Shown one piece after another: positions 34,162 to 42,803 of a DNA stretch of 64,000 bases. The notes under the pieces are model-generated. The model was not told the origin of the DNA and did not search any database. It saw nothing but the letters and a program-made list of their open reading frames with translations. How positions within the stretch are numbered: position 1 is the stretch's first letter; the number at the start of each line of letters is the position of its first letter. The stretch comes from Pedobacter sp. Leaf194 (GTDB lineage Bacteria > Bacteroidota > Bacteroidia > Sphingobacteriales > Sphingobacteriaceae), in assembly GCF_001423945.1 (NCBI RefSeq), contig NZ_LMPU01000009.1, forward strand, positions 806,416-870,415, in the 5' to 3' direction. A program made the position numbers and the translations under genes.

Positions 34162-36328
34162 CTAACCTCGCGATTTAATCCTTCCCTGCTCTTCAGTTTT
34201 CTCTTTGCCACTCAAAGCTTTAACTTTTTTGTTTCCAAAATTATAGTTTAAGCCAACATACAAGCCGCGACTTTCCCACTTCCTGGAATTGCGTTGACTT
34301 ACATTGCCAATTACTGCGTTTTGGGTCCATTTTTGGGTATCGAAGATGTCTCGCATGGCGAGGCTGCAGTTAATCCTTTCTTTAAATAAAGGTTTTTTAA
34401 GCGTAAAATCTACGCTGTAAATTGGTTTCGTTTCATAAATAGATGAGCGACTTGCGTAATTGAACCAGGCGCTAAGACCTGCTTTCCAGCCTTTACCGAG
34501 TTCGACCGTGTTGCTCAAATAACTGTTGAAACCAACCCCGCCCTGGTTAATTGTAGTTAAACCGGGGTAGCGAGACAAATCTGCCTTATAAAACTGATAA
34601 TATGGTTCAGCAGAAAAGTAACCGCTCCAGGCTCTAAAAAGTTTAAAAGGTGTAGATAAACTCATATTCAAAAAGCTTCTGCGACCGGCATTTACGGGCA
34701 GTTCTAAAGTTTGATCGCCTTGCTGGATTCTTATCACATCTATAAGATCTGCTGTCGTGCTATAGCTCAGTTTGAGCTGGCGCTGCCCGTTAAAAGTATA
34801 ATCGAGTTCTACACTTTGCGTAAACTGAGGCAAAAGAAGCGGGTTTCCCCTCGAAGCATAATAAAAATCGGTACGATAGAGATATGGGTTTTGATCCTGA
34901 AAAGATGGCCGGCCAAGGCGCCTGTTATAGGTAAGGCCGATACTGTTATTTTCATTTATCTGATACCTAAAAAAGAAGGTTGGAAAAAGGTTGAGGTAAG
35001 ACGTATCTGGCTTGGCGGTCCTGTTTCCCAACTCATCTATCGAAAGTCCGTTCATGTTGGTATATTCCCCCCGGAGGCCAGCCTGAACATTAATTTTACC
35101 AAAAGTTCTTTCTAGTGAAAGGTAGGCCGCCATTATTTTTTCAGCATAGTTGAAATCATTCTTTTGAAAGATTTGTGAATTATCAGTAGCCGTTTGAACG
35201 CCCTGCAACAGGTTGGCAGTTTCACTAGAAGAAAATTTGACTCCGGATTCTAAATTTGCTTTACCCAGCTTTTGAGTATAATCTGCTTTGATGGAAATAA
35301 GATCTATTTTGTTGTCGGTATTATTTTGAGATTTTGAACTTCGTTTGGTAACCGCAAAAACATTATCTACATGGTTACCAAGAATTGCGGTGTAATGCAG
35401 CCAATCGGCCTAGTACTAGCTTTTCATCTTTTTTGCCCGTGAACTGGTAATTAAGGTTGGCGCCGAAACGATTTTCAGTCATATTTGCCAGTGCAGTAGT
35501 TGAAAGCACATCAGCATCGCTACCAGACACAATCGTTTTTGCAGTTGAAGGAAAGTCATCCCATGTTCTCTGGTAAGAAAGAATGGTACCAAGTTTGCTT
35601 TTTTTGTTTAATTCAACCTCCATTCCCGAGCGCAACATGGTATTGCTGTAACCTTGACGTTCCGTTCCAGATTGGTTTAACACTTTGTCAGCAAGTATGC
35701 GATCGCTCGTAACTTCGGTAAACTGAAGACTATTGTCGAGGTTGGCATTAAAAAAAGCGCTGACTGCTTTCGTTTTTAGATTCAAATTAGCGGCATCATT
35801 CTGTTTGTAGTGTTGCATTTGCTGGTACCCGGCCAAAAGGTTTCCGCTCAAGCCATTGGCATCTGATTTTTTGAAAACAAGGTTGATAATCCCTGCGTTG
35901 CCTGCAGCGTCATATTTTGCTGAAGGATTGGAAATTACTTCTATGGTTTTCAGTGTAGCCGCAGATGTACCTTTCAGCAAAGTTGCGAGTTGCTGCGCAT
36001 TAAGCATCTGCATCCGCCCGTCTAGCATTACCTGAATACTTGCTTTGCCACTGATCTTTACATTGTCCTGCCCATCTACAGTTATGCCCGGGACCTGGCG
36101 CAAAATTTCGAGCGCATTTAGTCCGGCAGCAGCAACCATCGACTCTACATTTAGTAGTATTTTTCCTGTTTTAATCTGAACGATTGGCACAGTGCTTTTT
36201 ATCTGCACATCATTTAGTTTGTAGGTTTTCGTCGTGTCTATTTTTCTATCGACCGTTGCGTTTTCAGTTTGTGCAAGTGCGACAAAGTTGATAATCAGAA
36301 GTAGAAATAAAATTGATAGGAGTTTCAT
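34162..36328 (-). pseudogene. Outer-membrane beta-barrel TonB receptor, frameshifted
   Basis: A 2167-nt reading split into two parts. From the ATG at 36328 a signal peptide (ends VALAQ) leads into a TonB plug with the group hallmark NPSAKYDAAGNAGIINL, then the reading fails at a stop near 35375. A second frame resumes without a start from about 35409: ADWLHYTAILGNHVDN continues into barrel strands down to 34162. The break is at CTAGGC/CGATTGG; restoring two bases (GC) would give a continuous LGADWLHY. It closely resembles the intact receptor at 60483 but lacks the N-terminal CarboxypepD_reg domain. It could be a true frameshift or a sequencing error. AraC-type gene upstream on the same strand. 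Confidence 0.85.
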
Positions 36329-36378
36329 ATATCGGTTTTTTCTTCAAAACTCCGAATTATGGTAATGCCCATCGCCTC

Positions 36379-36424
36379 ACATTATAATTTGAGACAACAA
36401 CTATAGGTATCAGATTATAATTTA
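36379..36424. repeat. Two direct 13-bp repeats upstream of the receptor pseudogene
   Basis: CA[C/G]ATTATAATTT occurs at 36379-36390 and again at 36412-36423, 33 bp apart (three helical turns), within the 93 bp between the AraC-type gene and the receptor start. Direct half-sites on one DNA face are typical for AraC-family activators, so this may be the receptor's activator site. The core is AT-rich. Confidence 0.4.
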
Positions 36425-37633
36425 GGCCTTATAGGCAGGTTCGAGGTAATCTTTTGGTGTTTTACCGGTAAATTTTTTAAAACTCCTGTTAAAGGTTGCT
36501 TTCGAATTAAAGCCCGCATCGAAGGCAATTGCAAGCAATGTCTGGTTTTTAAAAGCTGGCATTGCCAGTCTGTTGATCACCGCATTAACCCGATATTGAT
36601 TTATATAGTCGTTAAAATTAAGTTCAAATTGCTGGTTTACAACCCTGCTGAGCAGCACCTGATTTGTTCCAAGTTTTTTTGCTACCTCACTCAAAGTAAG
36701 GTCAGCCCTTTCGAAAAGAAATTCCTTTTCCATCAGTTCTAAAAGTTCTTTCCCGAGTGTAATCATTTTTTCGTCTGATTTTACCGGCATGCCCGAATTG
36801 CTGTTTTCCTCGATGGTTTCAGCTGGCGAAAGTATTTTTGGCTCATCGAAACCGGAAAGCAGCGCTGGGTAAAACTGCAGTTTATGCAAAGGAAGGTGTA
36901 CTGCATGGAAGGCATTTATGGCGATGTAATAGACAACAAGCGCAAATCCGAGATAATAATACCAGGGACCGAAATACCGCATCCGCTCAAAAAATTCGAA
37001 ATTTGAAAGTATCGTTCTGATGATTGGCAAAACACTCAATAAAGCAAAAGCGTAAAGAAAGTTTCGTAACCATTTTAAACTTGCCTGATCGGCGAAAGAT
37101 GTTGCAATTGCAGTGTAGCGCTTATATTGGTTATAGTACCTGATTGCCAGAAAAAGATAAATTAACACGCTAACCATCGATAGCATGGTATAGCATTCTG
37201 CAAAATCAGCATCTTCATATTCATTCGTAAAATGATATCCTTTGTAAAAAATGAGATCTGCGAGGCTTGTAGCTACGCTAATGAACAGATAAAGAAATCC
37301 GGGCAAAAAGTGTAACCAGTTAGCACCTTTAATGCGGAAGCTATAATTGAATATCGACCGCGTATAAAAATACAAAAGCGGACCAATAAACAGACTGTGA
37401 ACGAAGGGAATAAAGAACAGGATATCGCGATAAGGCTGATTATCGTACCAGCCTGCGAAACCGACCATAAATGGCACGATGAGCAATGCAGCAATAAGCA
37501 GGAACCAGCCCAGCAATTTGTCGGCATAATTATCCTGACTGAAACTTCTCTTAAAGCAGAGAAAAGCGTACACCAAAATATGAAAAAAGAAAATTAAAAG
37601 CAGCGAGCTTTGCAGGCCGAATTGGAAAAGCAT
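36422..37633 (-). CDS. Membrane-anchored AraC family transcriptional regulator
   Basis: 403 residues. The first 255 hold about seven hydrophobic helices, and the last about 105 an AraC HTH pair (GTNQVLLSRVVNQ for the first helix-turn-helix, then FDAGFNSKATFNRSFKKFTGKTPKDY). Fusion of a 7-helix membrane sensor to an AraC domain is common in this phylum. It probably senses something in the envelope and activates the co-oriented receptor 93 bp downstream, which is now frameshifted. If so, the regulator may have lost its main target. Confidence 0.88.
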   Translation of the reverse strand: MLFQFGLQSSLLLIFFFHILVYAFLCFKRSFSQDNYADKLLGWFLLIAALLIVPFMVGFAGWYDNQPYRDILFFIPFVHSLFIGPLLYFYTRSIFNYSFRIKGANWLHFLPGFLYLFISVATSLADLIFYKGYHFTNEYEDADFAECYTMLSMVSVLIYLFLAIRYYNQYKRYTAIATSFADQASLKWLRNFLYAFALLSVLPIIRTILSNFEFFERMRYFGPWYYYLGFALVVYYIAINAFHAVHLPLHKLQFYPALLSGFDEPKILSPAETIEENSNSGMPVKSDEKMITLGKELLELMEKEFLFERADLTLSEVAKKLGTNQVLLSRVVNQQFELNFNDYINQYRVNAVINRLAMPAFKNQTLLAIAFDAGFNSKATFNRSFKKFTGKTPKDYLEPAYKA

Positions 37634-38089
37634 AGGCGGAATTTAGCAAAAAGTATTTCTAATTTAGGCGTATAAATTGGTGATAGCAAGGCCGTAGATC
37701 AATATCTTAAATTATATTGAGCGAAATGATAGGATTTTTTGGTTGGGATTTCGTTGAGCGATGGCAAAGTTAGGAAATATAGAAAACCACGCAAAGCGAC
37801 AAGGCAATATCTGATTTAACCTGATGGGTTTAGAAGGGAGCAATGAAGCAGCCGTTGATGAAATTTCCATGATGATAGATATGGCCAAAAAAGGTTAAAA
37901 TGAATATCAATTTGTAAATCGCATTTAGTTTCTGTTTTACGGCAAACTAAAGGCGATTTGCCTTTTCACACACTTCTTTCGCGCTCCATCAAAGAAAATT
38001 TAATGGACAAATCTCCCTAATTATTTACAAAACGTTTACCGTTTAATTTCGAAATTACATTTGCTTCTCTGTATTTTGATAAAAAAAAC
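37634..38089. other. Intergenic region with a broken 45-codon frame
   Basis: The 456 bp between divergent genes contain one small plus-strand frame, ATG at 37761 to TAA at 37896-37898, interrupted by TGA at 37812. The part after the stop has its own ATG (37824) and codes 24 residues rich in Glu, Met and Asp (LEGSNEAAVDEIS). It looks like a decayed short gene; I do not recognise it. A weak 6-bp hairpin lies at 37949-37965. Confidence 0.25.
38056..38063 (+). promoter_or_regulatory. TAnnTTTG promoter element (-7 box)
   Basis: TACATTTG, 26 bp before the ATG at 38090, fits the Bacteroidota -7 consensus TAnnTTTG. An exact TTG -33 box is not present at normal spacing (TTTAC lies at 38035), so the promoter may be weak or regulated. 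Confidence 0.45.
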
Positions 38090-38476
38090 ATGAAAGCATT
38101 TGCATTAACAGTCAGCCTGTTCCTATTTGGAGTTTCCGGCTTTGCTCAAATTTATAAACCAATTGTAAGCACCAATAAAACCTATAGGGAAACGCTCAAA
38201 GGCGTTAGTTATACTTACAAAGATGGTGTTGTAACATTAAAAAACAACGGGAAATTTGATTTAGGTACAGTGAGTATTATCGCAGAATCAAAGTCTGATC
38301 CCTCTCTTTTTGGCATCGCCTTGTTTGAAGATGGCGTATATAGAAATAAAGTTTATAAAATGAGCGTATACTTCACATCTTCCGCCAAAAAAAATGATGA
38401 TGAAGTTCCGCTGAAGGCAATTGACCAGCCAAATTTAATTTTCTCTTTCGATAAGGCAACCCGGGCAATGCCGTAA
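38090..38476 (+). CDS. Secreted protein of unknown function
   Basis: 128 residues with a Sec signal peptide (about 1-19, ending GFAQ) and a mature part predicted to be beta-rich: short strands with K-D-G-V-V-T-L and G-T-V-S-I-I-A. Asp, Lys and Asn are frequent, and no cysteine is present. I do not recognise the family. It has its own promoter candidate and stands alone between divergent AraC and the next small gene. It is probably periplasmic or surface-exposed. Confidence 0.6.
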   Translation: MKAFALTVSLFLFGVSGFAQIYKPIVSTNKTYRETLKGVSYTYKDGVVTLKNNGKFDLGTVSIIAESKSDPSLFGIALFEDGVYRNKVYKMSVYFTSSAKKNDDEVPLKAIDQPNLIFSFDKATRAMP

Positions 38477-38589
38477 TTTTCCCTACCAGACCGAGGTTTT
38501 GTACGCGATTAAAATGGCAGATTAATCTTTTAACAGCATTGGCAAAACACAATCTTTGGAAAAGTGTTGTCTTTATAAATAAAACTACC

Positions 38590-38892
38590 ATGCAACCATT
38601 CAATGTAAAAATTGGCGAAGGCGATTTATGTCAATCGTATACAGTACTGCCCGAAAAGGATTATTATTCGATAATGTTTAATGATAAGATAATTTGTGCT
38701 ATTGAAGAAAAAGATGGAAACTGGGTTGAGATTCCGCTTGCAGAAGTTCATAGTCACGACCTTGAAATAAAATCTAGCGGTGTTCACCAGCAGGGCGCTG
38801 CTTTAGAAGTTCCGATAGAAGAGATTGGCAGGGAAATCTCGCTTATTTTGGCGGGCCTTCCAGAATCATCGCAGGATGAAACTTGCAATTAA
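38590..38892 (+). CDS. Small hypothetical protein
   Basis: 100 residues from the ATG at 38590; earlier in-frame codons reach back only to a TTG at 38539. No signal peptide or membrane segment. The sequence is acidic, with alternating short strands (FNVKIGEG, YYSIMFNDK, ICAIEEKDG) that suggest a small beta-barrel or SH3-like fold. I do not recognise it. It is on the same strand as its neighbours but no promoter is obvious. Confidence 0.5.
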   Translation: MQPFNVKIGEGDLCQSYTVLPEKDYYSIMFNDKIICAIEEKDGNWVEIPLAEVHSHDLEIKSSGVHQQGAALEVPIEEIGREISLILAGLPESSQDETCN

Positions 38893-38945
38893 ATTTTTTA
38901 GTTTTATTCGAATTCCATTATCGATATGAAAGAAAAGGGCATTGA

Positions 38946-40523
38946 ATGCTGATAAAGTCTCTAAAGATTAAGGATGGCGTCAATCCGGATTATGGCGCAC
39001 ATCTTTTAATCCTTTTTTTTGGAATTCTTAAATTCAGCTTGCACCTCATTACTATAAATGGCTATGGTTTGCATGCTGATGAATTATACTACATCGAATT
39101 AAGCCGTCGATTTGAATGGGGTTACCTGGATATTTCGCCGTTTGTAACCTGGATGGCCAGATGTGCTTCAATTTTTGGAGAATCGACCTTCGCGTGGCGT
39201 TTACTCCCAATCCTGTTTTCTTCTTTTACCGTAATGCTTACGGGATATTTAGCCCGAATATTAGGCGGTGGGAAATTAGCGATTGCCATTTCATGTTCGG
39301 CAATTATTTGCTCACCAGCCGTACTTGCCACCTCCTACCTGCTTCAACCGGCGGTTTTTGACCAGTTTTTATGGGTGCTGTTAACATTCGCACTTATTGC
39401 TTTTCAAAAAGAAAGGCAAAGAAGGTATTTATATCTAGCCTCCCTGGCTTTCTCTTTCGGGATGCTTAATAAATACACCATTCTTTTTTACGCACTTTCG
39501 CTGGTGCTCGGTTATTTAATCTTTTATCGAAAAACATTCCGCTTTAGTGAACTGAAACTTTGGGCAGGTCCGTGTATGCTTTCTGTTGCCGTGCTTTTCC
39601 CTAACATGCTTTGGCAATGGCAGCATGGCTTTCCAATTTTTCATTATTCTGGCGTTGTTGCCAGCGGGGCATTACAGGTTGACGTAGGAGATTACCTTTT
39701 TCAATTATTTTTTTTCCACGGCGCAAGCGTGGCCGTGTGGACTGCAGGCCTTTTTTTCATCATTTTTCAGAAAGAGAATCAACAAAGTCAAAGGATATGG
39801 GCATTTTCCTTTCTGCTGATAATTGCTTCCCTCCTTTTGCTCAAAGGAAAACTGTACTACGGACTTGGAATCTTTCCGCTTTTTTTTGCATATGGTGGGT
39901 ATTGCTGGGAGATGATGTTCAACAAAAGCAACCGAACCTTCAAAGTGTTGTTTTTCATTGTTGTTTACCTATTCGGTATCCTCAGTCTACCTTTGGTAAT
40001 TCCTTTATTTTCATTGCCGGTGTCGAAAATCTACATCACAAAAATGATTAAGTTGACCAGCTTTTCGAGGCCCATGCTTTGGGAAGATAACACCGTGGGA
40101 ACGATACCCCAATTTTTTGCAGACATGACGGGCTGGGATACGGCGGCAGCGAAAGTGATGCAGATTGCAGAAAGCTACCCCGACAAAAAAATGATGGTTC
40201 TAACCGACGATTACGCCATAGCGGGAGGAATGAAGTACTTTGGCGGTCCTGACATGCCTCAGGTCGTGTCGCCACAAAATAGCTTTTCGCTCCATTCTCC
40301 GGCTTCCTTAAAAGGAAAAAATATTATTTACCTCTTAAAAAACAAGATTGAAAGAGCTGAACTATTAGCGGAAAACGTGAAGTTTGCTGAGGCGCTCGAG
40401 ATAGAAAATTCGCATTTAAACGGCATCCACATTTATATACTTTTTAATGCGAGTCCACATTTACAAAAGATTTATCGCTCCGAAAGAGAAGCTTTTTACC
40501 CGCAAGCCAGACATGCTTTTTAA
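38946..40523 (+). CDS. ArnT/PMT-like polyprenol-phosphate-dependent glycosyltransferase
   Basis: A 525-residue inner-membrane GT-C enzyme of the PMT_2 type with about ten hydrophobic helices. The first periplasmic loop bears the expected acidic pair in HADELYYIELSRR, followed by EWGYLDISP. Such enzymes move a sugar from a polyprenyl-phosphate carrier to lipid A, protein or a glycan. The C-terminal 150 residues are periplasmic. The substrate cannot be told. The stop codon is part of a long hairpin that also covers the start of the next gene, so the two may be coupled. Confidence 0.82.
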   Translation: MLIKSLKIKDGVNPDYGAHLLILFFGILKFSLHLITINGYGLHADELYYIELSRRFEWGYLDISPFVTWMARCASIFGESTFAWRLLPILFSSFTVMLTGYLARILGGGKLAIAISCSAIICSPAVLATSYLLQPAVFDQFLWVLLTFALIAFQKERQRRYLYLASLAFSFGMLNKYTILFYALSLVLGYLIFYRKTFRFSELKLWAGPCMLSVAVLFPNMLWQWQHGFPIFHYSGVVASGALQVDVGDYLFQLFFFHGASVAVWTAGLFFIIFQKENQQSQRIWAFSFLLIIASLLLLKGKLYYGLGIFPLFFAYGGYCWEMMFNKSNRTFKVLFFIVVYLFGILSLPLVIPLFSLPVSKIYITKMIKLTSFSRPMLWEDNTVGTIPQFFADMTGWDTAAAKVMQIAESYPDKKMMVLTDDYAIAGGMKYFGGPDMPQVVSPQNSFSLHSPASLKGKNIIYLLKNKIERAELLAENVKFAEALEIENSHLNGIHIYILFNASPHLQKIYRSEREAFYPQARHAF

Positions 40524-40559
40524 CAACAATCCGACAAATATTTTGTTGTTAAAAGCATG
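40512..40559 (+). repeat. Long inverted repeat spanning a stop codon and the next start codon
   Basis: The arms 40512-40529 and 40543-40559 are complementary over 17 pairs with one bulged T, enclosing a 13-nt loop. The left arm contains the TAA of the glycosyltransferase; the right arm ends with the ATG of the AlkB-like gene (40557). In mRNA this would bury the downstream start region unless ribosomes from upstream open it. Confidence 0.7.
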
Positions 40560-41192
40560 GAAACAGCAGTACCCGGTTTATATATATACCCGAATTTTAT
40601 CGATGAAGAGTTGGAAGAAAAGTTGATGGCTGAGATTGACAGCCAGACTTGGATGGTTGATTATTTGCGTCGGCTGCAATATTACGGCTTTAGAAACGAA
40701 CTTGAAAAACCGTACGATCTGATTTCGATCCCTTTGTCGATTCCGCCACAGATTGCTAAGTTGGCAGCGCAGATAACTGATAAAAACATTCTTATCCAAC
40801 GTCCTGACCAGGTAATTATTAACGAATATTTACCGGGCGAAGGCATTAAGCCACACAAGGACAGAAATTATTACGAGAATCAGATTTGTGGCGTAAATTT
40901 GGGAAGTGGCTGCGTGATGCGGTTTATTAAGGCAAAAAATATCGAAGTAGTGGATATAGAAATTCCCAGGCGATCGTTGTACATAATGCAGTATGACGCC
41001 CGTGCGAAGTGGAGTCACGGAATTCCGCCACGAAAAAAAGATAATATTAATGGAGCACTACATCATCGTGACCGAAGGGTTTCCATCACTTACCGCAAAG
41101 TAAAACCTTCGAAGGTAAAAAGCATCAACCCTGAAGGACGCGTTGCGGCAATTTTACAGGAGAAATTCCACATACCGCCGGGCGATATTTAG
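40557..41192 (+). CDS. AlkB-like 2-oxoglutarate/Fe(II) dioxygenase
   Basis: 211 residues. The iron facial triad is His100-Lys-Asp102 (KPHKDRN) and His154 (KWSHGIPPR). The 2OG-binding arginines lie in RRVSITYR (174-180), and the family N-x-Y-L-P-G-E-G-I region precedes the triad (88-97). This resembles ALKBH-type nucleic-acid demethylases. Function in alkylation repair or tRNA/RNA modification is plausible; no Ada or glycosylase is near. Its start codon lies in a hairpin with the upstream gene. Confidence 0.85.
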   Translation: METAVPGLYIYPNFIDEELEEKLMAEIDSQTWMVDYLRRLQYYGFRNELEKPYDLISIPLSIPPQIAKLAAQITDKNILIQRPDQVIINEYLPGEGIKPHKDRNYYENQICGVNLGSGCVMRFIKAKNIEVVDIEIPRRSLYIMQYDARAKWSHGIPPRKKDNINGALHHRDRRVSITYRKVKPSKVKSINPEGRVAAILQEKFHIPPGDI

Positions 41193-41216
41193 CTACCAGC
41201 CAGATTTTAAATGTCT

Positions 41217-42617
41217 CTACCTCCGTTCATTGTAAACGCCAAATTCTGCAAGTTCAGGAGGGCGGCTAAACTTTGAAAAGGTAATTTTAATTTTTTCGCA
41301 CCAAATTCTATCAAACCGAAAGATACTCACTTTCCGTTCGCCGGTTTGCTCTGCATTAATAGGATTCCACTTTCCGTTGGCAAAATAGCTTAGGGTATAT
41401 TCACATGGATTTTTCGATGTGATTACCGCCATGTTGCACGCCTCTGCCCGCTCGAAGGTTATTTCATACCAAGGCGCTTTTACCGTAGGGTTAGATGACC
41501 AGCTCGAGCGAAAACTATCGTCGTTTGCAAAATCCATAATGTTCATGTCATCGCTCCAGCTTGCATCGCTTTTGGCATGCTTTGCTATATTACTGGATAT
41601 TATAGGTGCCGGATAGTTACCAAGTTTTGCAGACTTAGCCGGTGTTTTGTAAATTTTACCCATCTCCTGCAATGCAAGCAGGGCATTATCGTCAATCAAT
41701 CCATTTTTATTAGGCGCCACGTTAAGTATAAAATTACAGTACGCACCATTGTATGGGACTACAAACTTGTTAATTAGTTCGGCAGCGTTTTTAACCGGCG
41801 TAGTTGGAAAGGAAGTTTTCCAGAACCAGTTAGCCTGAAGTGGAAGGCATGCGAGGGCCGGCAATTTGTTGCTTTCCTTGGAGATAAATTGGCCGGCGCC
41901 TTGTTCATAAGATTTAATATCAGTGTAAAACAGCGCCTCAGTTGGATATTTTGCTGCATTAAGATCCATCACCAGGCAATTAGGCTGGAGCGATTTTATA
42001 AGTCTGTAAATATCTTCGAAAGGAACATCATCATAAGAAATTCTAGACCAAGGGGCATCCCATCCATCTATAACAAGGGCGGTAATTTCCCCGTAATTAG
42101 TAAGCAATTCCGTTATCTGATCCTTAATCAATTTAATGTGTGCCGCCGTTATCTGGTTCGGGCGAATGTCATTATGGGTATCCAAGATGGAATAGTAAAG
42201 CATAACTTTAAGGCCGTTTTTGCGAAAGGCATCTGCGTATTCCTTAACAACATCCCGCTTTAAAGGCGTGTTCATTACATTGTAAGTGGTTGTTTTTGTG
42301 TCCCAGATTGGAAAGCCGCTATGGTGTTTAGTGGTTAGGCAACCATAAGTCATATTTGCAGATTTTGCTGCCTTTGCCCATTGGTCTGCATCAAGCTTTG
42401 GAGAATCAAAAAGCGAAAGTGACGCATTAGGATCAGACCAATCCTGATCCATAAAGGTTGGCATCCCGTAGTGAATAAACATACCAAACCCGAGATCAAC
42501 AAATTTCTGCTGCAATTCGCGAAGAGGTTTAGGCGATGCATTTTGCTGTGCATTTGAAGAAAAAATTGTAAATCCTAAAAGGAAAAAAAATGCAGTTATA
42601 CTTTTTTTAAACGTCAT
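41217..42617 (-). CDS. GH29 family alpha-L-fucosidase
   Basis: 466 residues with a Sec signal (1-24, ending SNAQ). The catalytic (beta/alpha)8 part has FGMFIHYG near the start, the KHHSGFPIWD region and the nucleophile Asp184 in VIDGWDAPW. The C-terminal about 120 residues resemble a discoidin-like (F5/8 type C) beta-sandwich, with W-x-S-S-x-P-T-V and an E-F-G-V-Y ending. It would release fucose from glycans in the periplasm. It is a single gene, not in a SusCD locus, convergent with the AlkB gene by 24 bp and divergent from the kinase pair. Confidence 0.9.
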   Translation of the reverse strand: MTFKKSITAFFFLLGFTIFSSNAQQNASPKPLRELQQKFVDLGFGMFIHYGMPTFMDQDWSDPNASLSLFDSPKLDADQWAKAAKSANMTYGCLTTKHHSGFPIWDTKTTTYNVMNTPLKRDVVKEYADAFRKNGLKVMLYYSILDTHNDIRPNQITAAHIKLIKDQITELLTNYGEITALVIDGWDAPWSRISYDDVPFEDIYRLIKSLQPNCLVMDLNAAKYPTEALFYTDIKSYEQGAGQFISKESNKLPALACLPLQANWFWKTSFPTTPVKNAAELINKFVVPYNGAYCNFILNVAPNKNGLIDDNALLALQEMGKIYKTPAKSAKLGNYPAPIISSNIAKHAKSDASWSDDMNIMDFANDDSFRSSWSSNPTVKAPWYEITFERAEACNMAVITSKNPCEYTLSYFANGKWNPINAEQTGERKVSIFRFDRIWCEKIKITFSKFSRPPELAEFGVYNERR

Positions 42618-42733
42618 ATCTCTGGATGTTTATTATTTTTTTGCCAACCGCGATGCATTTAGGTTTTAACGGCGTCCTCGGTATTCAAAATTCAAAGTTA
42701 CGAAGCAAATGCTTGCAATTTATATAATGAATG

Positions 42734-42762
42734 TTTAACAGATGTTTAACAGAACCTTAACG
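42734..42762 (+). promoter_or_regulatory. Three 11-bp-spaced TTTAACA repeats: candidate OmpR-type regulator box
   Basis: TTTAACA at 42734-42740 and 42745-42751 and CTTAACG at 42756-42762 recur every 11 bp, one helical turn. The first two are exact parts of an 11-bp tandem duplication (42731-42752). This is the arrangement bound by OmpR/PhoB-family regulators. The box lies 42 bp before the histidine kinase gene whose operon encodes such a regulator, suggesting autoregulation; it could also control the divergent fucosidase. Confidence 0.6.
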
Positions 42763-42803
42763 ACGGACGCTTAATAAAAAAAATCCGTTACATTTATTGG
42801 CTA

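Noticed and set aside
37949..37965. Small hairpin as a terminator
   Set aside because: Both flanking genes point away from it, so there is no transcript to end, and the stem is only 6 bp.
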